Below are positions 36,859 to 45,047 of a stretch of 64,000 nucleotides of DNA, piece after piece; positions within the stretch are counted from its first letter, which is position 1, and each line of letters begins with the position of its first letter. The DNA is taken from contig NZ_CP127161.1 of assembly GCF_030263895.1 (NCBI RefSeq), forward strand, positions 2,480,001 to 2,544,000, written 5' to 3'. The position numbers were made by a program, and so were the translations under genes. This DNA comes from Proteiniborus sp. MB09-C3. GTDB lineage: Bacteria > Bacillota > Clostridia > Tissierellales > Proteiniboraceae. The notes beneath the pieces are model-generated. The model was not told where the DNA came from. It saw nothing but the letters and a program-made list of their open reading frames with translations, and did no database searches.

Positions 36859-38631
36859 ATGGAACTTATTAATACAATTATTGATAATATAAAGGCTAAG
36901 GATATTATGGATAGCAATATCCTTAGGGTATGCAAAGTCCATAATATTTTCAAAACAATGGAGCTGATGAATAAATCCAAAATCAATACAATTGTAATAA
37001 TAGAACATAGCAATGGAGAAAATCCCAAAGATTTTGTTCTTACTTCTGACGATATGATAAATATTATTTGTGAAGGTATTTCCTTAGAGGATTATGTAAA
37101 TAGAGATACAATTTCTATCTATAAAAGTGTTAATATTGAGGATTCAGTAGGAAAAGTAATGGATTTAGTAAAAGAAGGCTACAATAAAATAATTCCTGTA
37201 TATGATGATAATAGAATTAGAGGCATAATACATCCTAATGATGTAGTTTTCTTTTTAAATAACCTATTATTTAAAACACATGACCTATTCGTTAAAATTT
37301 TAGATAACATACATGACGCAATATGTGTAGTTGATAAAGATTCAAATGTTCTAATATGGAATAAAAGTGCAGAAAATTTATATAAGATAAGTAAAGAAAA
37401 AATTTATAGTAGAAAGATACAAGAAATCTTTCCAAGTGCATTATTGCCTAGGGTGCTGGTAGAGGGCAATTCTTACGAAAATATATTTAATAGTCCTAGA
37501 GAAGGATGTTATAACATAATTAGTGCAAAGCCTTTAATAGATAATGAGCAGATTGTTGGTGCTGTTAGCTGTGACAAGGATATTTCGGAACTAATAAGAA
37601 TTACAGAACTGCTAAACAAAACCCAATCGAATCTACAAGTTCTTGAAAATGAGGTTTTAAATCTTAATGAAAGTAGATTTGCATTTTCCAAGATTATTGG
37701 CAATGATGAAAAATTCAATGAGATTGTCGAATTTAGCAAAAGCATTTCTAAATCAACTATAAATGTATTAGTAACAGGCGAAAGTGGAACAGGTAAGGAA
37801 GTATTTGCTCGTGCTATACATATAGAAAGTGGACGTAAAGGTTATTTTGTTCCCATCAACTGTAGTGCTATACCTAGTGAGTTAATGGAAAGTGAACTCT
37901 TTGGATATAAGGGAGGGGCATTTACAGGTTCATCAAGAGAGGGTAGAGCAGGTAAATTTGAACTAGCACATAACGGTACCATTTTTCTTGACGAGATAGG
38001 GGACATGCCATTAAACATGCAGCCCAAAATATTAAGAGTAATCGAAGATGGTATTATAACTCGAGTTGGAAGTGAAAGTTCTATAAAAATTGATGTAAGA
38101 ATTATTGCTGCCACGAATAAGAACTTAAGAAAATTGATGGACAATGGTTTGTTCAGAAAAGATTTATACTATAGACTCAACTCTGTTTTAATTGAGCTAC
38201 CTCCATTAAGAGAAAGAAAGAAAGACATACCTCTGTTAGTTAATAAATTTATAAGGGATTTTTGTATTTCTTATGGAATCAATATAATAGAAATTCCATC
38301 AGAGGTCATGAATATTTTAATAGATCATGATTGGGAAGGTAATATCCGTGAGCTTAAAAATTTAATTGAAAGAATAGTAATTTTATCAAAGCATAATAAA
38401 TTTGATATTAGCTATTTACCTAACGACATAATTAATGCCCACCAGAAAAGCTTTGTATCGCAAACGAAGAATGAAATTAGTTTAAATGAAACAGTAAATA
38501 ACAAAGAAAAGGAACTAATTTTAAAAGCTTTAAAAATAGCTAATCATAATAAAAGAAAAGCAGCTGAAATACTTAATATTCCTAGAAGTACATTATATTT
38601 TAAAATGAATAAGTATGATATAGAAATATAA
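36859..38631 (+). CDS. Sigma-54-dependent enhancer-binding regulator with CBS and PAS domains (PrdR-like)
   Basis: 590 residues: a CBS pair (about 10-135, AKDIMDSNILRVC and VPVYDD-like IIPVYDDNRIRGIIHPNDVV), a PAS sensor domain (about 140-245, ILDNIHDAICVVDKDSNVLIWNKSAE), an AAA+ domain with Walker A GESGTGKE (about 307), the sigma-54-contacting GAFTGS loop (about 352), Walker B GTIFLDEIGDM, and a Fis-type HTH (HNKRKAAEILNIPRSTLYFKM). The architecture resembles PrdR, the proline-reductase regulator of Clostridioides. It probably activates the sigma-54 promoter at 38841 and the operon behind it. Ligands of the CBS and PAS domains are unknown. Confidence 0.88.
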   Translation: MELINTIIDNIKAKDIMDSNILRVCKVHNIFKTMELMNKSKINTIVIIEHSNGENPKDFVLTSDDMINIICEGISLEDYVNRDTISIYKSVNIEDSVGKVMDLVKEGYNKIIPVYDDNRIRGIIHPNDVVFFLNNLLFKTHDLFVKILDNIHDAICVVDKDSNVLIWNKSAENLYKISKEKIYSRKIQEIFPSALLPRVLVEGNSYENIFNSPREGCYNIISAKPLIDNEQIVGAVSCDKDISELIRITELLNKTQSNLQVLENEVLNLNESRFAFSKIIGNDEKFNEIVEFSKSISKSTINVLVTGESGTGKEVFARAIHIESGRKGYFVPINCSAIPSELMESELFGYKGGAFTGSSREGRAGKFELAHNGTIFLDEIGDMPLNMQPKILRVIEDGIITRVGSESSIKIDVRIIAATNKNLRKLMDNGLFRKDLYYRLNSVLIELPPLRERKKDIPLLVNKFIRDFCISYGINIIEIPSEVMNILIDHDWEGNIRELKNLIERIVILSKHNKFDISYLPNDIINAHQKSFVSQTKNEISLNETVNNKEKELILKALKIANHNKRKAAEILNIPRSTLYFKMNKYDIEI

Positions 38632-38680
38632 AAAAGTGTCAGTTATTTGGCTATCCGTCAAATAACTGACACTTTTTTAT
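38631..38680 (+). terminator. Very strong terminator between the regulator and its presumed target operon
   Basis: A 19-bp stem (AAAAAGTGTCAGTTATTTG, 38631-38649, with its complement at 38659-38677), 9-base loop, then T residues. It begins at the last base of the regulator stop codon and insulates the sigma-54 operon. Confidence 0.9.
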
Positions 38681-38766
38681 ATTATTAATGTATAGCACAA
38701 TTTGCATGGAATTAAGGCCCTAATTTTTCTTTAAACATTATTCATGGGATAAAATATTAGAAATTT

Positions 38767-38782
38767 TGTCAATTTTCTGACA
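38767..38782 (+). promoter_or_regulatory. Inverted repeat, candidate enhancer (UAS) for the sigma-54 regulator
   Basis: TGTCA-ATTTTC-TGACA is a perfect 5-bp dyad with a 6-base spacer, centred about 66 bases upstream of the -24 element. That is a usual distance for an enhancer-binding protein site. Assignment is inference. Confidence 0.45.
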
Positions 38783-38840
38783 TTAGGATATTAATTGCAG
38801 CTAAGGTCATGTAAAATGCACATCTACTTTAACTAATAAT

Positions 38841-38856
38841 TGGTACGTTTTTTGCT
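38841..38856 (+). promoter_or_regulatory. Sigma-54 promoter of the flavo-iron-sulfur/AOR operon
   Basis: TGGTACGTTTTTTGCT matches the sigma-54 consensus TGGCACG-N4-TTGCW with a single change (C to T in the -24 box). The GG and GC pairs are exactly 10 bases apart. It lies 60 bases before the first gene and directly downstream of a sigma-54 activator gene. Confidence 0.82.
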
Positions 38857-38915
38857 TTATTAATCTTTATGACACATATTAATAATGCATTAAATAATAT
38901 TTAGGGGGAAAAGCA

Positions 38916-39233
38916 ATGAGAATTGAAAACCATCCAATATTAGAATTTAATAGAGGAAAAAAGATCAAATTCTTTTTTAATGGTAAAGAACTAGAAGGAT
39001 ATGAGGGGGAAACCATTGCAGCTTCACTTCATGCTGCTGGTGTAAAAGTTTTAGGAGAAAGCCTATTTAAACATAGGCCTAGAGGTTTTTATTGTGCAAT
39101 TGGAAACTGTTCATCTTGCAACATGGTAGTAGATGGAGAACCTAATGTTCGTACTTGCATAACTGAGCTTAAGGATGGAATGATTGTTGAAACACAACAT
39201 GGAAAGGGGGTTATTAATTATGAAACATTTTGA
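38916..39233 (+). CDS. (2Fe-2S) ferredoxin-like subunit of an amino-acid/amine dehydrogenase complex
   Basis: 105-residue protein of the Fer2_4 type found at the N-terminus of sarcosine oxidase alpha and in HcnA and dye-linked dehydrogenases. The plant-type [2Fe-2S] ligand pattern is visible as CAIGNCSSC followed by C in VRTC. It passes electrons between flavin subunits. The ATG follows GGGGGAAAAGCA. The next gene overlaps by 14 bases, and here the module is a separate protein rather than a fusion. First gene of the sigma-54 operon. Confidence 0.87.
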   Translation: MRIENHPILEFNRGKKIKFFFNGKELEGYEGETIAASLHAAGVKVLGESLFKHRPRGFYCAIGNCSSCNMVVDGEPNVRTCITELKDGMIVETQHGKGVINYETF

Positions 39234-40308
39234 TTTGGCTATTATAGGAGGTGGACCTGCTGGATTATGTGCGGCTATCAATGCTGCCGCCAGTGGAGCA
39301 AAAGTATTGCTCATAGATAGGAATAAAAACTTAGGTGGACAATTGATAAAACAAACACATATGTTTTTTGGCTCTGAAAAACAGTATGCCTCTACAAGAG
39401 GAATAGATATAGCAAAACTTTTATTAGATAATTTGATGAAATATGAAAAGAACGTTGAAGTTATGACTGATGCAACAGTTTTGGGAATATTTGAAGATGG
39501 TGTTTTAAGTATAGAACATGAACAGAAATATATAAAGATTAATCCTAAATCAATATTAATTGCTACTGGAGCAAGCGAGAAGGTATTAGCCTTTCCAAAT
39601 AATGATTTGCCAGGAATTTATGGAGCTGGTGCTGTTCAAACGCTTATGAATGTATATGGGGTTAAACCAGGAAAAAAAGTCTTAATGGTAGGAGCAGGAA
39701 ATATTGGTTTGATAGTGAGTTATCAGCTTATGCAAGCAGGTGTAGAAATAGAAGCTATTATAGATGCTGCACCCAAAATTGGCGGCTACTTAGTACATGC
39801 TTCTAAAATAAGAAGGATGGGTGTTCCTATTTTAACAGGATATACAGTTAAGGAAGCAATTGGTGATTCATATTTGAATAAAGTTGTTATATGGAAATTA
39901 GATAGTAGCTGGAATCCTATTGAAGGTACCGAGATGGAATTTGATGCTGATATCATGTGTATTTCAGTGGGCCTTTCTCCTCTAACAGAATTATTAATGC
40001 AAGCAGGATGCGAAATGAGATATATACCTGAATTAGGTGGACTAGTTCCAATTAGGGATGAAAATTACCAGACTACCAAAAAGGGGATTTTTGTAGCAGG
40101 TGATGTATCTGGGGTAGAGGAAGCTAGTAGTGCGATGGTTGAAGGATATCTCTCTGGCTTATGTGCAGCAAAGAGTATAGGCCTTGAGCATCAAAGCTTT
40201 AATGGACTTAGAGAAGATTATATTGCACAATTAAAGTCTTTACGTTCAGGTGCTGTAGGAGAAAAAATTAGAAATGGAATTAGCAAAATCGTAAGAGAGG
40301 TGATTTAA
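39220..40308 (+). CDS. FAD/NAD(P)-dependent oxidoreductase subunit (SoxA/HcnB/PDH-alpha-like)
   Basis: 362-residue two-dinucleotide-domain flavoprotein: FAD site DLAIIGGGPAGLCAAINAA at the N-terminus, NAD(P) site KVLMVGAGNIGLIVSYQL (about 155), and C-terminal FAD contact GIFVAGDVSGVEEASSAMVEGYLSG. It lacks the CxxxxC redox disulfide of lipoamide-dehydrogenase types. Homologues act as the alpha subunit of dye-linked L-proline dehydrogenase or heterotetrameric sarcosine oxidase. ATG 39220 follows AAAGGGGG; a start 12 codons upstream would deepen the overlap with the preceding gene. Confidence 0.87.
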   Translation: MKHFDLAIIGGGPAGLCAAINAAASGAKVLLIDRNKNLGGQLIKQTHMFFGSEKQYASTRGIDIAKLLLDNLMKYEKNVEVMTDATVLGIFEDGVLSIEHEQKYIKINPKSILIATGASEKVLAFPNNDLPGIYGAGAVQTLMNVYGVKPGKKVLMVGAGNIGLIVSYQLMQAGVEIEAIIDAAPKIGGYLVHASKIRRMGVPILTGYTVKEAIGDSYLNKVVIWKLDSSWNPIEGTEMEFDADIMCISVGLSPLTELLMQAGCEMRYIPELGGLVPIRDENYQTTKKGIFVAGDVSGVEEASSAMVEGYLSGLCAAKSIGLEHQSFNGLREDYIAQLKSLRSGAVGEKIRNGISKIVREVI

Positions 40309-40809
40309 ATGATAGAATGTACAGGAGTACCAACAGATGATTTAGTAAGAAAGGTCTTTCCTAGTATAGAAAGAGTAAATCAAGGGCCAGTGGCTGTTAT
40401 AGAATGTTATCAAAACATTCCCTGTAATCCTTGCTCTACATCCTGTATTAGAAAAGCAATGCATTATATGAATGATATCAATGATTTACCTTCACTAGAT
40501 GAAAATAGATGCAATGGCTGTGGTATATGTATGAGTAAATGTCCAGGATTAGCTATTATGGTTGTAGATGGAAGTCTTTCAGAAGAAGAAGTATTGTTTA
40601 GAATACCTTATGAATTTTTACCTCTACCTACTAATGGTGATATAGTTGAAGGGCTAAATAGGAATGGAGATTACATTACTGATGTAAAAGTAGTAAGGGT
40701 ACAAAATCAGAAATCCTTTGATAGAACAGCTATAATAGATGTAGTAGTCAATAGAGATCTATTATATGATTTTAGAAATATAAGAATGGGAGGAAAATCT
40801 CATGAATAA
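40309..40809 (+). CDS. 4Fe-4S ferredoxin-type subunit
   Basis: 166 residues with two cysteine clusters: CNPCSTSCIRKA (about 43-50) and CNGCGICMSKCPG (about 66-78). The first is an incomplete C-x2-C-x3-C group, the second a full [4Fe-4S] motif lacking only the usual companion. The C-terminal half has beta-rich sequence with no known motif. It follows the flavoprotein gene without a gap and overlaps the next by 8 bases. Homologous gamma-type subunits occur in archaeal dye-linked proline dehydrogenase complexes. Confidence 0.8.
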   Translation: MIECTGVPTDDLVRKVFPSIERVNQGPVAVIECYQNIPCNPCSTSCIRKAMHYMNDINDLPSLDENRCNGCGICMSKCPGLAIMVVDGSLSEEEVLFRIPYEFLPLPTNGDIVEGLNRNGDYITDVKVVRVQNQKSFDRTAIIDVVVNRDLLYDFRNIRMGGKSHE

Positions 40810-41080
40810 TGATACAATAATCTGCAGATGCTCAGACATTACCTTAGAAGATATCAGAAAGCTAATCCAAGATGGATATAGAACAGTAGAAGAAATAAAA
40901 AGAATATCTAGAGCTGGAATGGGTCCATGTCAGGGGAGAACCTGCAGTCAGCTCATATTGAGGGAAATTGCTAATTATACTGGCCAAAACATAGCCGAAT
41001 TAGATGTTTGCATCAGTAGACCTCCAGTGGCTGGAATAAAAATAAAACAAATATTGACCGGAGGTGAATTTAATGATTAA
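40802..41080 (+). CDS. BFD-like (2Fe-2S)-binding subunit
   Basis: 92-residue protein with CRCSDITLEDIRKLI, then GMGPCQGRTC, the C-x-C-x~32-C-x4-C arrangement of the bacterioferritin-associated-ferredoxin-like domain. The same module is found in sarcosine oxidase alpha, NirB and dye-linked proline dehydrogenase delta. It is expected to relay electrons inside the complex. Overlaps both neighbours by about 8 bases, pointing to coupled translation and fixed stoichiometry. Confidence 0.85.
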   Translation: MNNDTIICRCSDITLEDIRKLIQDGYRTVEEIKRISRAGMGPCQGRTCSQLILREIANYTGQNIAELDVCISRPPVAGIKIKQILTGGEFND

Positions 41081-42221
41081 TGCAGCAGATGTTGTCATAA
41101 TTGGTGGTGGAATATCTGGTTGTTCTATAGCATACAATTTAGCAAAAAAAGGAGTCAAAAATATTGTTGTTCTCGAAAAAAGATTTCTTGCAAGTGGAGC
41201 TACAGGTAGATGTGGAGCCGGCATTAGACAGCAATGGGGAACAGAGATGAATTGTCGACTGTCAATGGAAAGTATAAAGTTCTTCGAAACTGCAAATGAA
41301 GAATTGGATTATGATGGAGACATTGAATTTAAACAGGGAGGATATTTATTAGTCTCATCTACAGAGAAGGAAGATATTCAATTTAAAAAGAATACTGAAC
41401 TCCAAAAATCATTAGGGATACCTGTAGATTATCTAACACCTAAAGAAGCAGCTGAAATCGTTCCTTATCTGAATACAGATATAATTAAAAGTGCTACCTT
41501 CTGTCCAAAAGATGGCCATCTAAATCCTTTTTTGACAACTGATGCATATGCAAAAGCTGCTAGAAAATTAGGAGTTAAGATATATACATTTACTGAAGTG
41601 TTAGGGATTAAAACTGAAAATGGAAGAGTTAAAGAAGTTATTACTAATAAAGGTAATATATTCACTAATATAGTAGTTAATGCTGCTGGCGGCTACTCTA
41701 AGCTAATAGCTGACATGGTTAATGTGAATATCCCTGTATACTCAGAAAGACATCAAATATTGGTGACTGAACCTGTAGAACCAATGCAAGATCCTATGGT
41801 CATGTCTTTTTCCCTTAATATATATTGTCAGCAAACTCCTCATGGTTCATTTATTATGGGTAGAGGCGATGATAGCGAGCCTAGGGACTTAAGGATAACA
41901 TCAAGCTGGCAGTTCTTAGACGAAATGGCTAAGACGACTGTAGAATTGCTACCACCTATTGGTGAACTTAGAGTAATAAGGCAGTGGGCAGGTTTATATA
42001 ACATGACACCTGATAAACACCCAATATATGGTCCTGTAAAAGATTTAGAAGGCTTTTACTTAGCCTTAGGTTTTAGCGGACATGGTTTCATGCTTGGACC
42101 TATGACAGGATTACTCATCGCTGAACAAATATTAGGCGAAAAAAATACAATCGATATTAGCAAGCTCACTCTAGACAGATTTGAAAGAGGTGAATTAGTA
42201 TTCGAACCATCAGTAGTTTAA
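41073..42221 (+). CDS. FAD-dependent amino-acid/amine dehydrogenase, catalytic subunit (DAO family, SoxB-like)
   Basis: 382 residues. FAD site DVVIIGGGISGCSIAYNLAKKG, ASGATGRCGAGIRQQWG (flavin contact conserved in SoxB and PDH-beta), RQWAGLYNMTPDKHPIYGP, and C-terminal GFSGHGFMLGPMTG. This is the subunit that would oxidise a secondary amine such as sarcosine, proline, hydroxyproline or a similar imino acid. The specific substrate cannot be read from sequence. ATG 41073 follows GGAGGTGAATTTA. Confidence 0.85.
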   Translation: MINAADVVIIGGGISGCSIAYNLAKKGVKNIVVLEKRFLASGATGRCGAGIRQQWGTEMNCRLSMESIKFFETANEELDYDGDIEFKQGGYLLVSSTEKEDIQFKKNTELQKSLGIPVDYLTPKEAAEIVPYLNTDIIKSATFCPKDGHLNPFLTTDAYAKAARKLGVKIYTFTEVLGIKTENGRVKEVITNKGNIFTNIVVNAAGGYSKLIADMVNVNIPVYSERHQILVTEPVEPMQDPMVMSFSLNIYCQQTPHGSFIMGRGDDSEPRDLRITSSWQFLDEMAKTTVELLPPIGELRVIRQWAGLYNMTPDKHPIYGPVKDLEGFYLALGFSGHGFMLGPMTGLLIAEQILGEKNTIDISKLTLDRFERGELVFEPSVV

Positions 42222-42251
42222 TTTTTACTAGATTTAATGGAGGTGGCTTTA

Positions 42252-42638
42252 TTGAAGATATTAAGAAAAAAAGAAGAACGCTGTATAGGATGTCATCTGT
42301 GTGAAGAAACTTGTTCACAAGCATATTTTAAAGAAAATAATTTTAAAAAAGCCTCTTTAAGAGTAACAGAAATTGTAGATGCAAATAATGAAATAATTAC
42401 CTGTACTCAGTGTGGACATTGCATTGATATCTGTCCAGTAGAGGCCATATACAGAGATAATAGAGGAATTGTCAGAATAAAAAAAGATATCTGTGTAGGC
42501 TGCTTGATATGTGTAGGATTTTGCGATGAAAGGGCAATGTTTCAACATGATGACGTTACAGAACCTTTTAAATGTATCTCCTGTGGACTATGTACTAAAA
42601 ACTGTCCTTCAGATGCAATTTATTTAGAAGATGTATAG
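42252..42638 (+). CDS. Polyferredoxin with four [4Fe-4S]-type cysteine clusters
   Basis: About 128 residues containing CIGCHLCEETCS, CTQCGHCIDICPVEA, CVGCLICVGFCDE and CISCGLCTKNCPSDA. The last two C-x2-C-x2-C-x3-C groups have typical or slightly altered Cys-Pro endings (CDE in cluster 3, CSQ in cluster 1). TTG 42252 is preferred because GGAGGTGG lies just upstream; an ATG at 42237 would include that site. Such proteins pair with aldehyde:ferredoxin oxidoreductases as electron acceptor subunits. Confidence 0.85.
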   Translation: MKILRKKEERCIGCHLCEETCSQAYFKENNFKKASLRVTEIVDANNEIITCTQCGHCIDICPVEAIYRDNRGIVRIKKDICVGCLICVGFCDERAMFQHDDVTEPFKCISCGLCTKNCPSDAIYLEDV

Positions 42639-42665
42639 TACAATTATTTTAAGGGGGAGAATCTA

Positions 42666-44822
42666 TTGAATATAGATACACTTAAAGATAACCGTAAGTT
42701 ACTTAATGAATATAGCTACGAGCTTGGTAAAATTGAAAAGGGTTATACGAATAGAAGCCTATATATTGATTTATCAAATAATAAAGTTGATTCAATGCCT
42801 GTTACTGTTATGATGAAGGAAAAGTTTATAGGAGGAAAAGGCTTTGGATTATGGTACTTATGGAATGCAGTAAAACCAGAGACAAAATGGACTGATCCAG
42901 AAAATGCAATAGTTATAGCTAGTGGACCAGTAGGGGGGATTACACAATATCCTGGGGCAGGTAAGTCCCTAGTAGTGACCATATCACCTCTTACTGGGAT
43001 TCCTATAGATAGTAATGTAGGGGGGTATTTTGGACCATTGTTAAAATTCTCTGGTTGGGATGCATTAGAAATACAAGGTAAAGCAAATAATGATGTAGTA
43101 GTGTACATAGATGGTAACAATGGCATAGTAAGGATAGAGGAAGCACCATTAGAAGCTATAGATGCACATGTACTAGGGGAACAATTAACAGAAATGTACG
43201 CTGATTCCGAAGAGGATAAGAGAAATATAGCTGTTGTTACGGCTGGTACTGCTGCTGACAATACCTTAATAGGTTTGTTAAACTTCACATTTTATGATGT
43301 AAGGAGAAAAGTGACTAGACTTAAGCAGGCTGGAAGAGGTGGCATAGGCACAGTATTCAGAGATAAAAAAATCAAGGCTTTAGTAGTAAAGTTTAGCGGT
43401 GTAAAAGGAAATTTGAACAATCCATCTGATCAAGCTAAAATAAATAGAACTGGATTAAGACTTCATAGAGAAATAAATAGATTTGATGATGAACAATGTA
43501 GGATGAGACAAGTAGGTACTGCAAATATCATTGAAGTAATGGATGAGTATGATTTGTTGCCTGTTCATAATTATAAATATGGCAATCATCATGATACTTA
43601 TAAAATAGCTTCAAATGTATTCAGAGACAATTATTTAACACAAGGAAAACCTGATGGTTGCTGGTATGGGTGTTCACTATCATGCGCTAAGGCAGCTGAC
43701 AGCTTCGAATTAAAAACAGGACCATATAAGGGAGATAAGGTAACTGTAGATGGCCCTGAATACGAAACTGCTGCAGGAGTAGGGGCTAATTGCGGTATTT
43801 TCGACCCTGAATATATTTTGGAATGTAACTTTTATTGTGATACATACGGAATTGATACTATTTCCTTTGCTACTATAACTGCTTTCCTAATGGAGTGTTA
43901 TGAAAATGGAGTAATTAATAAGGAGATTACTGGAGGATTAGAATTGACCTTTGGTAATAAAGAAGCTGCTATGGAGCTTCTTCATCAGATGTCTAGGGGA
44001 GAAGGCTTTGGGAAAACAGCTGGACTAGGTATAAGAAGATTGAAGAAAATATTTATCGAAGAGTATGGAGCTGATAAGAATTTCTTAGAGGACATTGGAA
44101 TGGAGCAAAAAGGATTGGAGTATTCTGAATACCTACCTAAGGAATCATTGGCACAGCAAGGTGGATACGGATTAACAAATAAGGGACCTCAACACGATGA
44201 AGCTTGGCTTATATTTATGGACATGGTAAATAATCAAATACCAACCTTTGAAGACAAAGCAGAAGCTCTACATTATTTTCCTATGTTTAGAACGTGGTTT
44301 GGCCTCATGGGACTCTGCAAGCTTCCTTGGAACGATATAGTACCTGCCAGCAATGTATCTACTGATGAGCCTGCCAAAATACCTGAACATGTGCAGAATT
44401 ATGTTGACTTATATAATGGAATGACAGGAAGTAACATAGATAAGCATGAATTAATAGTTCAATCTGAAAGAGTATATAACTTTCAAAGAATCTTTAATAT
44501 TAGAATGGGACATGGTAAACGAGTGGATGATAAAGTGCCATACCGTTCTGTAGGTCCTGTTACTGTAGAAGAATATGAATCAAGAAAAGAAAGATATGAT
44601 GCTCAACTTAAAGAAAAGCTGAATTATGATGTAACAGGAAAGTCTACAGAGGAAAAAATTAATGTTCTCAGAGCATATAGGGAAGATCAATACGAACAAT
44701 TAATTGATGCAGTTTATAAAAGGAGAGGTTGGACTAAAAATGGAATTCCAACAGTAGAAAAACTAAAAGAGATCAAAATGGACCTGCCTGAATTAATTGA
44801 GATTGTAGAAAAACATATCTAA
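42666..44822 (+). CDS. Tungsten-type aldehyde:ferredoxin oxidoreductase (AOR family)
   Basis: 718 residues, longer than archaeal AOR (about 605). Domain 1 is clear: KFIGGKGFGLWYLW, ASGPVGGITQYPGAGKS, SPLTGIPIDSNVGGYFGPLLKFSGWDALEIQGKA. The iron-sulfur ligands are C332, C336, C340 and C551. The first gap is C-x3-C, not the usual C-x2-C. EYETAAGVGANCGIF and YCDTYGIDTISF give the substrate/pterin contacts. The second pterin motif D-x2-G-L-C reads GLMGLC, lacking the Asp. It would oxidise aldehydes to acids with reduction of ferredoxin. TTG start behind GGGGGAG. Confidence 0.9.
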   Translation: MNIDTLKDNRKLLNEYSYELGKIEKGYTNRSLYIDLSNNKVDSMPVTVMMKEKFIGGKGFGLWYLWNAVKPETKWTDPENAIVIASGPVGGITQYPGAGKSLVVTISPLTGIPIDSNVGGYFGPLLKFSGWDALEIQGKANNDVVVYIDGNNGIVRIEEAPLEAIDAHVLGEQLTEMYADSEEDKRNIAVVTAGTAADNTLIGLLNFTFYDVRRKVTRLKQAGRGGIGTVFRDKKIKALVVKFSGVKGNLNNPSDQAKINRTGLRLHREINRFDDEQCRMRQVGTANIIEVMDEYDLLPVHNYKYGNHHDTYKIASNVFRDNYLTQGKPDGCWYGCSLSCAKAADSFELKTGPYKGDKVTVDGPEYETAAGVGANCGIFDPEYILECNFYCDTYGIDTISFATITAFLMECYENGVINKEITGGLELTFGNKEAAMELLHQMSRGEGFGKTAGLGIRRLKKIFIEEYGADKNFLEDIGMEQKGLEYSEYLPKESLAQQGGYGLTNKGPQHDEAWLIFMDMVNNQIPTFEDKAEALHYFPMFRTWFGLMGLCKLPWNDIVPASNVSTDEPAKIPEHVQNYVDLYNGMTGSNIDKHELIVQSERVYNFQRIFNIRMGHGKRVDDKVPYRSVGPVTVEEYESRKERYDAQLKEKLNYDVTGKSTEEKINVLRAYREDQYEQLIDAVYKRRGWTKNGIPTVEKLKEIKMDLPELIEIVEKHI

Positions 44823-44839
44823 ACAGTAGGAGTGAAGGT

Positions 44840-45037
44840 ATGATTTTAATTAATGGTAAGGAGCATGAATGGAGCAAGAACCTAACGGTACAGAAAATAT
44901 TAGATATTAAAAGGTATACTTTTCCTAAAATCATAGTGAAGGTAAATGGTAAATTAATATCTAAGGATGAATATTTAACTACCTTAATATATGATGGAGA
45001 TGAAGTACAGGTTATTCATTTGTTAGCCGGAGGGTAA
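44840..45037 (+). CDS. MoaD/ThiS-family sulfur-carrier protein
   Basis: 65-residue ubiquitin-like protein ending LLAGG, the diglycine tail that is adenylated and thiocarboxylated. NGKEHEWSKNLTVQKIL and VKVNGKLISKDEY are typical of the family. Last gene of the operon, 17 bases after the AOR gene. It likely supplies sulfur for the dithiolene of the AOR metallopterin. A ThiS role is possible but unlikely in this context. Confidence 0.85.
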   Translation: MILINGKEHEWSKNLTVQKILDIKRYTFPKIIVKVNGKLISKDEYLTTLIYDGDEVQVIHLLAGG

Positions 45038-45047
45038 ATAATTATAG

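Noticed and set aside
38631-38680. Long hairpin as a mobile-element end
   Set aside because: It begins at a stop codon and is followed by T residues, so it behaves as a terminator; no transposase gene is nearby.
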